Shown: positions 1 to 7,008 of the stretch, one piece after another
Layout of the letters: each line of letters begins with the position of its first letter
Numbering within the stretch: position 1 is the stretch's first letter
Assembly: GCF_001183545.1 (NCBI RefSeq)
Contig: NZ_KQ236688.1
Coordinates: forward strand, 1,269,149 to 1,333,148
Source: Cellvibrio sp. pealriver
GTDB taxonomy: Bacteria > Pseudomonadota > Gammaproteobacteria > Pseudomonadales > Cellvibrionaceae
Length of the DNA stretch: 64,000 bases
Direction of reading: 5' to 3'
Notes under the pieces: model-generated
The model's input: only the letters and a program-made list of their open reading frames with translations
Told to the model about the DNA's origin: nothing
Database searches by the model: none
Position numbers and translations under genes: made by a program

Positions 1-422
1 TCGAACTGCAAAATAAAATCCAACGCGACCGCCCGCTGGTTGCTTATCAGCAAATTTCAGTAGAACCACTAAGAGATAAAGACCGCAGCGCCATCCTGCA
101 TTTTATGGCCACCCAATACGCTAATCCCGATTTAAATCTGGAGGCCATGGCAATAGAAATTGGGGTAAGTCGCACCAAAATTAACGACATCCTCAAATCT
201 GAATTAGGCTTTACCTTCACCGGTTATTTGAACAAGCTGCGTTTGACAGAAGCCGCGCGCCTGTTGGCACAAGAAGAGGATGCCAATATTGCCGAGATTG
301 CCTACTCTGTTGGTTACAAAAATGTGTCTTACTTTAATAAACTGTTTAAAGAAGAATATCGCTGTACGCCCAAAATATACAAAAGCCTGCACGACAAAAC
401 CCTCACTGAAGGGAATGAATAA
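1..422 (+). CDS. AraC-family transcriptional regulator, C-terminal part (cut by window start)
   Basis: The frame is open from base 3, so the visible 139 residues are the end of a longer protein. The last ~100 residues form the double helix-turn-helix DNA-binding domain of AraC/XylS regulators: a first HTH around LNLEAMAIEIGVS and the second-helix signature IAEIAYSVGYKNVSYFNKLF, followed by the usual P-x-x-Y-like end (TPKIYKSL). The N-terminal sensing domain lies outside the window, so the signal cannot be read. It sits upstream of, and in the same direction as, a pirin-like gene and a GH43 glycosidase; AraC regulators beside glycosidase genes commonly respond to sugars. Control of those two genes is inference. 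Confidence 0.85.
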   Translation, partial: ELQNKIQRDRPLVAYQQISVEPLRDKDRSAILHFMATQYANPDLNLEAMAIEIGVSRTKINDILKSELGFTFTGYLNKLRLTEAARLLAQEEDANIAEIAYSVGYKNVSYFNKLFKEEYRCTPKIYKSLHDKTLTEGNE

Positions 423-637
423 TCCCCAAAAGTAACTTCAACTTAAGGTAAAAAAACTAACACTTTTTACCAATTGCTACAGTTTTTAGTTCAAGCGTTA
501 ACCTCTTTTGTATTTCATTGGCAAACTTCCCTTTTCTACCCAGTTACCCACTAAACCAAACAGCTAACAAGCGGCAAAGCGCGCGGCTCCCCGCATGCGT
601 TGCATGCATACTTTTACCGAAACTTTTACCGACGGTA

Positions 638-687
638 ATGAACAGCCCAAAGATAACCATGAACAGTCTGGAGGTAACCATGAACAG
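638..687 (+). repeat. 21-bp periodic repeat supplying three in-frame ATG codons
   Basis: ATGAACAG occurs at 638, 659 and 680 with a 21-base period, and TAACC precedes the second and third copies. All three ATGs are in the same frame. Only the third has a strong ribosome binding site (GGAGG at 670-674, 5 bases before the ATG), so the third is taken as the gene start. The repeat may have arisen by slippage duplication of the translation start. The 100 bases before it show no gene. Confidence 0.5.
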
Positions 688-1570
688 TAAAGTTGCTGTA
701 AACACACAAGTGATGAATGGCGAATCCATCCTGAGTAGCATGGTTCACCAACCTCACAACCTCCCGCATCACAACATCCACGCTCACAATTTATTAGCAA
801 CCTTGAGTGAGCTTGAAAAAATTAAACCTTTCGTTTCATTCAAGTTATACGGCGCTCAGTCTTCGAGCGCCAATACACAGCCAATCTTAACCCCTGCATC
901 CGGTTTGGCGATTATCACTTATGTTATTGCCGGCGAAGCAACCTACTGCGACTCTACCGGAAAACAAGGTGTACTAAAAAAAGATGGCTGGGCATGGATT
1001 ATTTCCGGCTCAGGTATTTTGCATTCCATTGAGCCAGCAACACCGGATTACCTGGCAGTACAAGTGTGTATTGCATTATCGCCCGCACTGGAAAACTCGC
1101 CTCCACAAAGCGCATATCAAATGCCAGCGCTTAATATGCCAAATGATCCAGTACAGGTATTAATGGGATGGCATGGCACCAAGCGCAGTGAATTCGCAGC
1201 ACCGTCGTTAGTTAATTATCTCGTTGTTCACTTGAAAGCTAACCAGCAATGGACCTATGAGTTACCACTCAACCATTCGTACGCCTGGGTTGCGCCCATC
1301 TGCGGTGATGTAGAAATCAACAATTACAAAACATCGCCCCATCGCCCGGGCTTTTATGAAAGGCCGATTGATAAAATACATTTCAATGCAGTAACGGATA
1401 CCGTTCTTGTTTTGGGTTCTGCCGTTGAATTTGATTACGATTTGGTATCGCAAGACAATTCTGTACACACCTCAATAGAATCTTTACAAAACGGCCTGCT
1501 AGGTATTTATCAGTTACATAAAACGCAACCGCAAAGCGGCGGCAAAACACCATCAGTAATAGCCATTTAA
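680..1570 (+). CDS. Pirin-like bicupin protein
   Basis: Encodes 296 residues from the ATG with a GGAGG site 5 bases upstream; longer in-frame starts exist but lack such a site. The central part follows the pirin N-terminal cupin pattern: ITYVIAGEATYCDSTG, then a GWAWIISGSGILHS block equivalent to the pirin WMTAGRGIVHSE motif. Pirins are cupin proteins that usually bind one metal, some with quercetinase activity. Here the usual HPHRG ligand motif reads TPASG and the HSE motif reads HSI, so canonical metal binding is probably lost or changed. The gene ends 9 bases before the GH43 start, suggesting an operon. The substrate is unknown. Confidence 0.6.
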   Translation: MNSKVAVNTQVMNGESILSSMVHQPHNLPHHNIHAHNLLATLSELEKIKPFVSFKLYGAQSSSANTQPILTPASGLAIITYVIAGEATYCDSTGKQGVLKKDGWAWIISGSGILHSIEPATPDYLAVQVCIALSPALENSPPQSAYQMPALNMPNDPVQVLMGWHGTKRSEFAAPSLVNYLVVHLKANQQWTYELPLNHSYAWVAPICGDVEINNYKTSPHRPGFYERPIDKIHFNAVTDTVLVLGSAVEFDYDLVSQDNSVHTSIESLQNGLLGIYQLHKTQPQSGGKTPSVIAI

Positions 1571-1579
1571 GGGTTAACC

Positions 1580-2929
1580 ATGTTTGATAAAACACGCAGA
1601 ACGTTATTTAAGGCCTGTTTAACCGCAGCAGCGGTATCACCCTTGGCACTGGTTAGTCGCACACACGCAACAGAATTAAAAAAAACAGAGCCAACTTGCG
1701 AGCCTGTTGTTAATACACCATTTAAACCAGAGTGGGCGCGCGGCATTGAAGGCCAGCGCAAAGCTGACCTCGGCAACGGCACCTTTTTGAATCCCATTAT
1801 TTCTGGCGATCATGCAGACCCTACTGTGTTAAAAGACGGCGATGATTACTACATGACGTTTTCATCGTTCAATTCGTATCCCGGCATTGTTATTTGGCAC
1901 TCGCGTGATCTGGTCAATTGGGTTCCCGTAGGCCCTGCGTTGCAAAAAAATATCGGCACTGTGTGGGCACTGGATTTATGCAAACACAATGATCGCTACT
2001 ACATTTATATTCCCGCATCACCAGAAGGAAAACCCTGGGGCACTTATGTGATTTGGGCTGATGATATTAAAGGCCCCTGGAGCGACCCAATCGATTTAAA
2101 AATTGACGGTTGCATCGACCCCGGCCATGCCGTAGGTGAAGATGGAAAACGGTATTTATTTGTTAACGGCATCCGCAAAATCCGTTTGCGCGATGATGGC
2201 TTAGCCACCGACGGAACATTGGAACACGCCTATAGTCCATGGCGTTATCCTGATGATTGGATCGTAGAAAATTTTGCACCGGAAGGCCCAAAACTATTGC
2301 GTCGCGGCGAATGGTTTTATTTGGTCACGGCCGTTGGTGGCACTGCAGGCCCAGTCACCGGCCACATGGTAATTGCTGCGCGCTCACGTTCAATTCACGG
2401 CCCCTGGGAACACTGCCCGCAAAATCCGTTAGTGCGCACACAGTCAGAAGCAGAACCCTGGTGGTCACGCGGCCATGCCACATTAATTGAAGGGCCATCA
2501 AATGGCAGCGTTAACGAAAGCGAATGGTGGATGATTTATCACGCCTACGAAAACGGATTCAGAACCCTTGGCCGCCAAGCTATTTTGGAGCCTATCGAAT
2601 GGACAGATGATGGCTGGTTCCGCGCAAAAGGCGGCGATTTATCCCACCCATTACCCAACCCCCTGCCCCATTCACGCGGCGAATCCGGCATGGCACTGTC
2701 AGATGATTTCTCGCGCAATAAATTTGGCATTCAATGGACTTTTCACAACCCAAGCGCAAACGAAAGTTCACGCATTAAATACAAACATAAAACATTCGAA
2801 CTGACAGCAGCAGGAAATTCACCCGCCAATTCATCACCACTAACATGCGTCGTGGGTGATCGCGCCTATCAAGTAGATGTGAGTTTTGATTTACAAGGCG
2901 ATGCAGAGGCCGGCTTACTTTTGTTTTAG
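1580..2929 (+). pseudogene. GH43 glycoside hydrolase, 5' part, interrupted by the transposon
   Basis: 449 codons remain before a TAG formed at the transposon junction (TA from the host, G from the element). Residues 1-30 look like a twin-arginine signal (TRRTLFK then a hydrophobic stretch). The five-bladed propeller domain of family 43 carries the expected acidic triad: D80 (DHADPT), D180 (CIDPG) and E235 (APEGPK). From about residue 370 a C-terminal beta-sandwich of the GH43 xylosidase/arabinofuranosidase type begins (LSDDFSRNKFGIQWTF) and is cut after AGLLLF. The missing 107 codons continue in frame at 51057. Such enzymes release xylose or arabinose from hemicellulose; the exact specificity cannot be read. 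The stub keeps the catalytic residues but may misfold without its second domain. Confidence 0.93.
2924..2928. repeat. Target site duplication, left copy (TTTTA)
   Basis: TTTTA directly precedes the left terminal inverted repeat and is repeated directly after the right one. Five-base duplications are the rule for Tn3-family transposition. Confidence 0.93.
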
Positions 2930-2959
2930 GGGGTCTGGAGAGATTCCGCCAAATCCTGC
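2929..2959 (+). repeat. Left terminal inverted repeat of the transposon
   Basis: 31 bp beginning GGGGGTCTGG and ending AAATCCTGC. It matches the reverse complement of the right end at 30 of 31 positions; the difference is A at 2943 against G. The GGGG start is typical of Tn3-family ends, whose usual length is about 38 bp; similarity becomes patchy after base 31. Confidence 0.94.
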
Positions 2960-3083
2960 ATCAACCTCTTGGAAGCCTTTAACCACAAGGCTTTCAGCCT
3001 AAAATACCCATCTCTTTCGGCTAATTTTCGACGGGTCTATATCGGCTCTTGTTAAACACAATGAATCGGGGGGCAGTTACCGC

Positions 3084-3878
3084 TTACATTAATCTTTTTT
3101 CCCTATGCCGTAAATTTTTAACATAAGCACCATCAACCAGCTCCTCTGCGCTCAGTTTTAGGCAAGTATTGACGATATCAGCCATCGCCGAGTCGCTTAT
3201 GCGGAAGTCCTGAGAGAAATCCAAGCCGGGCGTGTCTTTGAGTTCATCTATCATCGACAACACTGCCCTGACGAAATCTGCTTTTGAGGATCGATTTGAA
3301 GATGTTGCCGCCTCTGTTCTTGGGTCTGTTGCATAGATTTCGGCTGCGTCGGCGTCATCACCTATTTCCTTAATCACTGCTGGAAGATACGGCCAATATT
3401 TAAGGTCAAATTGACCTGCTAGTGCCTGAAGAGGCTCAGCCAAAAAGCTCCGAAAGTGATAGTTTTCACGTGAAGCTTCTTTGATGATATTTACGATATG
3501 GTAATGGGTATTTGAATTAAACGGGTGTTGATTTTCAATAGCGGATCGCTCCTCTAATAAGTCGGCAAGATCTTTCGCCAATACGCCGATCCTTTTATTC
3601 ACGTCAATTAGCCGGTTGCGTGCCGCCCGCATCTCAATGGCATTTTCGGGTGACCAAAATGAGAGAGTACCTACCAATTGATCCAGGAATTGCGCTCTTT
3701 GTTGGGCTGACAACACCGAGAGCTCGTCATAGACGCTCTTCATCGCTGCACTTTGCGTAAGTAAATAGTTGATAGTAGTGACATCGGTTGGCCAGATGCT
3801 ATTTTCAATATTGTAATTTCGGCTGGCAATAAGAATGGCTTCGCACTCTTCGGTCATATCTTCGCGAGTAATAGTCAT
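3084..3878 (-). CDS. Hypothetical protein at the left end of the transposon
   Basis: 264 residues, with AGGAG 6 bases before the ATG. Not recognised. It appears soluble and mostly helical: no signal peptide or membrane segment is visible, and residues ~75-110 (ARNRLIDVNKRIGVLAKDL) look like an amphipathic or coiled segment. It lies about 125 bases inside the left inverted repeat and reads outward, in the same direction as the HAD gene and tnpT upstream, with a 114-base gap to the HAD gene. Position suggests a passenger or accessory function of the element. No catalytic motif was found. Confidence 0.75.
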   Translation of the reverse strand: MTITREDMTEECEAILIASRNYNIENSIWPTDVTTINYLLTQSAAMKSVYDELSVLSAQQRAQFLDQLVGTLSFWSPENAIEMRAARNRLIDVNKRIGVLAKDLADLLEERSAIENQHPFNSNTHYHIVNIIKEASRENYHFRSFLAEPLQALAGQFDLKYWPYLPAVIKEIGDDADAAEIYATDPRTEAATSSNRSSKADFVRAVLSMIDELKDTPGLDFSQDFRISDSAMADIVNTCLKLSAEELVDGAYVKNLRHREKRLM

Positions 3879-3992
3879 TGTGGCTCCTGACGTTCATGGG
3901 TTCAGGGTTAACGTAAATCAGTCTGTTGATTTTGTCGGTATCTCAAATGCAATTTTTTCGGATGCATTGAGATACAACCCAAACGCATATCA

Positions 3993-4628
3993 TCATTGGG
4001 TCACATGGTGAGTCAGCAATTGCAAAACGTCTGTTAGTGAACCAATGCTATTACTATCTGACGGTTGGCTTCTGACCAGGTGTTTGGCTCGAAACCCGAA
4101 TTGGGTCGGTCCTTCATAATCGGCCAATGATGTATCGCCAATAAAAAGGATTTGCCTTGGTGCTAAGCCGCTACCCGTTACAATCGATTCGTAAATTTCT
4201 CTGTCAGGCTTTATTGCGCCAATTTCATAGCTGAGGTGTCGGGCGAATTTGAATTGCGGCAATAGCTTATCGATCACTACTCCGTAGGGTTTGGCCAAAT
4301 TGGAGCAAATGGCCAGTTGAATTTCTTGCTTGGCCAATACATCGAGGGTTGGTAACACATCATCAAAGAGCGTCAGGCTGGCTAGCTCTTCCTGAATTTC
4401 CTGGTGTAACTGCGTGAGCATATTGGTGGGCGGGAATATCCCAAGTGTTGCCAGCAACTCACCGCAATCCTTGTCTATCGTCATCAGTTTTCGTGCGTCA
4501 TCTGGTTGTGGGCTGCGCCCCTGTTCCCTGGCCCACAGTAGAATCTTTCGGAAAGGATGGTGCTTAATCCCAAACTGGACCAGTGTTCCATAGAGATCAA
4601 AAACAATTAATGCCGGTGACGTATTCAT
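3993..4628 (-). CDS. HAD-superfamily hydrolase
   Basis: 211 residues from the ATG that places motif I at residues ~9-16 (VFDLYGTLV); two earlier in-frame ATGs overlap the end of tnpT. Haloacid dehalogenase-like fold: motif I DLYGT with the nucleophile Asp (Tyr in place of the second Asp, as in dehalogenase-type members), motif II ICSN, motif III Lys in GAIKPDREIY, motif IV FIGDTSLADYEG. Substrate unknown; HAD proteins act as phosphatases or dehalogenases. The gene begins within a few bases of the tnpT stop and is probably co-transcribed with it, so a link to the resolution system is possible but unproven. Confidence 0.8.
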   Translation of the reverse strand: MNTSPALIVFDLYGTLVQFGIKHHPFRKILLWAREQGRSPQPDDARKLMTIDKDCGELLATLGIFPPTNMLTQLHQEIQEELASLTLFDDVLPTLDVLAKQEIQLAICSNLAKPYGVVIDKLLPQFKFARHLSYEIGAIKPDREIYESIVTGSGLAPRQILFIGDTSLADYEGPTQFGFRAKHLVRSQPSDSNSIGSLTDVLQLLTHHVTQ

Positions 4629-4632
4629 TCGA

Positions 4633-5643
4633 TCACCCATGGGCTTTGGTTTGGAGGGAATGGCCAAGTGATTCCAGCAACTGGTTTTTCACGGAAAGTT
4701 CGGTTTTGACCGACACAAGCTCAATCTCAATAGCTTTAAAGGCTTTTTCCATCAGTCCCAGTCGTTCGCCAAGATCAGATTTTTCACTAAGCAGTTGATC
4801 CCGTGCAGTTCTCAGTTCGACGGCCTGGAGGGTTCCGGCTTGGAATTGCTCATTAATGGCCGACAATTTCGACTCTGCTGTCTGTAGCTGCTGTCCTGCA
4901 TCATTGAAAGCCTTGCGAAGTTGGCGTACTTCGGCGGTTAACTCAGCATTGGCGGTATTGAGGTGGGTCAAGTCAGTTTGTTTGATCGATAAAGTCTGAT
5001 TGAGCTGGCGAATTTCCGCCTGTAGTTGTTGTACCTGATGTTCGTGACGCCGCTGATCCTGGTCGCGCTGGTCTTTGACTGACTGGCGGTAATGTTCCAG
5101 GGCTTCTCGGGCGTGCCGGTGTTTTTCTTCCAGGGAACGAATGTGGTTATCTTTCTCCGCTATCAATACACCTTTATCTACCAGTTGCTGCTCCAGTCGT
5201 CCCAGCAAAATCTTTTGCGTCTCTGCTTCAGTCGTCAAAGCATTATGTGTTTGCTCATAGTTAGCTAGCTGGGCTTTAATCTGTTGGTTTTCATTTGTCG
5301 CACTCGCCAGCGCCTTTTGCTGGGATTCCAACTGGCTTTTCAAGCTATCAGTCATTGCTTGCAGGCTGGCTTCCCGCTTGGCAATCAACTCTTGAGCTTC
5401 CTGGTGTAGCTGAGCAGCGAGTTGCTCAACCAGTGAGCCCAATGCCTCGCTGATAGCAGGCTTTTTGCCGGAGCTTAGCGGGCTTTCATCCGCCAGTTGC
5501 CTCAAATACCGGTGGATGGTGGCCTTGGAGCCAGTATTGCCCAACTCAACGCGCACCGCATCGATGGAGGGGTTCTGGCCTTTGGCAATTAGGGCATCTC
5601 GTGCCTTTTTGACCTGGTGTTTGTTGATGCCGCTGTTTGCCAT
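4633..5643 (-). CDS. tnpT: TnpT-like cointegrate-resolution protein (KfrA-type N-terminus, long coiled coil)
   Basis: 336 residues. Residues ~5-55 (ARDALIAKGQNPSIDAVRVE, then GNTGSKATIHRYLRQL) match the KfrA-type DNA-binding N-terminal domain. Residues ~65-330 are an almost continuous coiled coil rich in Gln, Glu, Lys and Leu. This is the architecture of TnpT, which in Tn4651 works with the tyrosine recombinase TnpS to resolve cointegrates at a site next to the genes. The partner tnpS here lies 40 kb away, pointing the other way. Repeats just upstream may be its binding sites, and KfrA-like proteins are often autorepressors. An alternative is a plasmid-type KfrA, but the co-resident TnpS favours TnpT. 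Confidence 0.82.
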   Translation of the reverse strand: MANSGINKHQVKKARDALIAKGQNPSIDAVRVELGNTGSKATIHRYLRQLADESPLSSGKKPAISEALGSLVEQLAAQLHQEAQELIAKREASLQAMTDSLKSQLESQQKALASATNENQQIKAQLANYEQTHNALTTEAETQKILLGRLEQQLVDKGVLIAEKDNHIRSLEEKHRHAREALEHYRQSVKDQRDQDQRRHEHQVQQLQAEIRQLNQTLSIKQTDLTHLNTANAELTAEVRQLRKAFNDAGQQLQTAESKLSAINEQFQAGTLQAVELRTARDQLLSEKSDLGERLGLMEKAFKAIEIELVSVKTELSVKNQLLESLGHSLQTKAHG

Positions 5644-5676
5644 TGCTCGTTTGCCCTGTTTATTTCGTACTGTGGT

Positions 5677-5698
5677 ACATACTATGTAATTACATACT
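5677..5698 (-). promoter_or_regulatory. Candidate operator upstream of tnpT
   Basis: Contains a perfect 12-bp palindrome ATGTAATTACAT (5684-5695) and two direct ACATACT copies (5677-5683 and 5692-5698), 34-55 bases before the tnpT start. Position and symmetry suit autoregulation by the KfrA-like domain. No footprint or comparative evidence is available here. Confidence 0.45.
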
Positions 5699-5738
5699 AA
5701 CTATAACGTAAATAAAGTTCAATAAGTGAGCATAACTA

Positions 5739-5767
5739 ACATTAGATAATGCAGACTTATCTAATGT
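5739..5767. other. Candidate recombination core (res/rst) for TnpS
   Basis: A perfect 11-bp inverted repeat, ACATTAGATAA then TTATCTAATGT, flanks a 7-bp spacer (TGCAGAC). Two ~11-bp arms around a 6-8-bp spacer is the general form of tyrosine-recombinase core sites. It lies about 95 bases upstream of tnpT, where the resolution site of Tn4651-type elements is expected. Farther on, a looser inverted pair AAACTG/CAGTTT (5787-5792, 5806-5811) and repeated CGAAAC could be accessory binding sites. The 5644-5975 stretch otherwise shows no convincing gene. Assignment rests on structure and position only. Confidence 0.55.
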
Positions 5768-5975
5768 CAGGACGTTTTACATCGCGAAACTGGCTCGAAA
5801 CGGTACAGTTTGGAGGGTTGTTGGAAGACAGGGGAAAAATGGCAATCGAAGGGCTGGGTGGTCCAGAAAGAGAATGCAAATCCTGTGGAAGCCTGCTCAC
5901 AGTCATCCACAGCGCTGGACGTTGGGGTTCCTGGTGGATTATCCTTAAACTTTCGTTGCTTCATTCCGGTTATTC

Positions 5976-6389
5976 ATGGTCATTCAACAACGTCACTCTG
6001 TGTGGTTAATCGCACTGCTTACCTTGGTCTTTTTAGGCCAATCGTTGGCGGCTGTGGCTATGCCATGTCAGTTGATGGACGTTGCTCCCATGAGCCATAA
6101 CATGGAATCCATGGATCATTCGATGATGGGTATGCATCACGATATGAGCCAAATGGATGCCCAGGATAACGCCATGAATATGAAAACCACCCACGATTGT
6201 TGCAAAACCATGGGGCATTGTTCTTCCAGTAGTTGTTCAGCACCGGCGTTGAGCTACAGCGTCGCGTTTGCAATCCAATCTGACACCTCCGTGAATACCA
6301 ACTCGTATCACCAACACATCCCCAGCTCGCCCGTTTCATCTCTCTATCGTCCCCCCCATTTTCCGCTGATACAGGACAGTTACGCCTGA
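5976..6389 (+). CDS. Small secreted Met/His/Cys-rich protein heading the copper operon (CopL-like)
   Basis: 137 residues. A signal peptide or anchor (LIALLTLVFLGQSLAAVAM) is followed by a Met/His-rich stretch (SHNMESMDHSMMGMHHDM) and a Cys cluster (DCCKTMGHCSSSSC), then a tail with SLYRPPHFP. Met, His and Cys clusters of this type bind Cu(I)/Cu(II). It precedes DUF411, copA and copB in the same direction. Small CopL-type proteins of similar composition precede copAB in xanthomonads, but sequence identity with CopL cannot be checked here. Probably a periplasmic copper-binding or copper-responsive leader protein. Confidence 0.65.
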   Translation: MVIQQRHSVWLIALLTLVFLGQSLAAVAMPCQLMDVAPMSHNMESMDHSMMGMHHDMSQMDAQDNAMNMKTTHDCCKTMGHCSSSSCSAPALSYSVAFAIQSDTSVNTNSYHQHIPSSPVSSLYRPPHFPLIQDSYA

Positions 6390-6483
6390 AATTTGGCGTA
6401 TCGATCTTCCAATTGTATTCGCGGGAGCGACATTAGCTCCCTCCGTAGATGTTTAACAACCTTCGCGTTGTTTTGGAGCTTTT

Positions 6484-6996
6484 ATGGTTTTCCAGCGTTT
6501 TATAGGCGCTATCGGTAGCCTGGCGATCACGTTTTTATTGATAAGCCACACAGCACACTCCTCATCCATCCCATCGCTAGCTGCGGCTGCCGATAAACCC
6601 GTTCAGTTAGCGGTATACAAAAGCCCGACTTGCGGCTGTTGTGAAGAATGGATTTCCCACCTGCAATCCCATGGACTGAAATCCACTATCCATCATCCCG
6701 ATGATCTGAATGCGATCAAAAACCGCTATCGGATCAGCCCCCAATACCAGTCCTGCCACACCGCTGTCTCCCCCGAGGGGTATGTGTTTGAGGGGCATAT
6801 TCCGGCTCCGGTCATTACCCGTTTCCTTGCCGAAAAACCTCAAGGGGCCATAGGACTGGCCGTTCCCGGTATGCCTGTGGGCAGCCCCGGTATGGAAATG
6901 GGCGAACGCTTCACACCCTACGATGTGCTCTTGCTGAAAAGCGACGGCAGCAGCGAGGTATACATCCGTATCACCAGTTTGACGCAAACCTTCTAA
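6484..6996 (+). CDS. DUF411 periplasmic metal-binding protein
   Basis: 170 residues with an N-terminal signal sequence (to about residue 26). The DUF411 core begins VYKSPTCGCCEEW (Cys50, Cys52, Cys53), followed by SCHTA and GHIPA, all characteristic of the family, which occurs next to copper-resistance genes and is thought to bind or deliver copper in the periplasm. A GGAG site precedes the ATG. Two short hairpins (GGGAGC/GCTCCC at 6423-6441 and AACAAC/GTTGTT at 6455-6472) lie just upstream and might tune expression relative to the preceding gene. It ends 12 bases before copA. Confidence 0.88.
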   Translation: MVFQRFIGAIGSLAITFLLISHTAHSSSIPSLAAAADKPVQLAVYKSPTCGCCEEWISHLQSHGLKSTIHHPDDLNAIKNRYRISPQYQSCHTAVSPEGYVFEGHIPAPVITRFLAEKPQGAIGLAVPGMPVGSPGMEMGERFTPYDVLLLKSDGSSEVYIRITSLTQTF

Positions 6997-7008
6997 GGAG
7001 AAATGGGC

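Noticed and set aside
5749..6009. 86-codon plus-strand frame in front of the Met/His protein
   Set aside because: It overlaps the candidate recombination site and the next gene, with no signal or family features.
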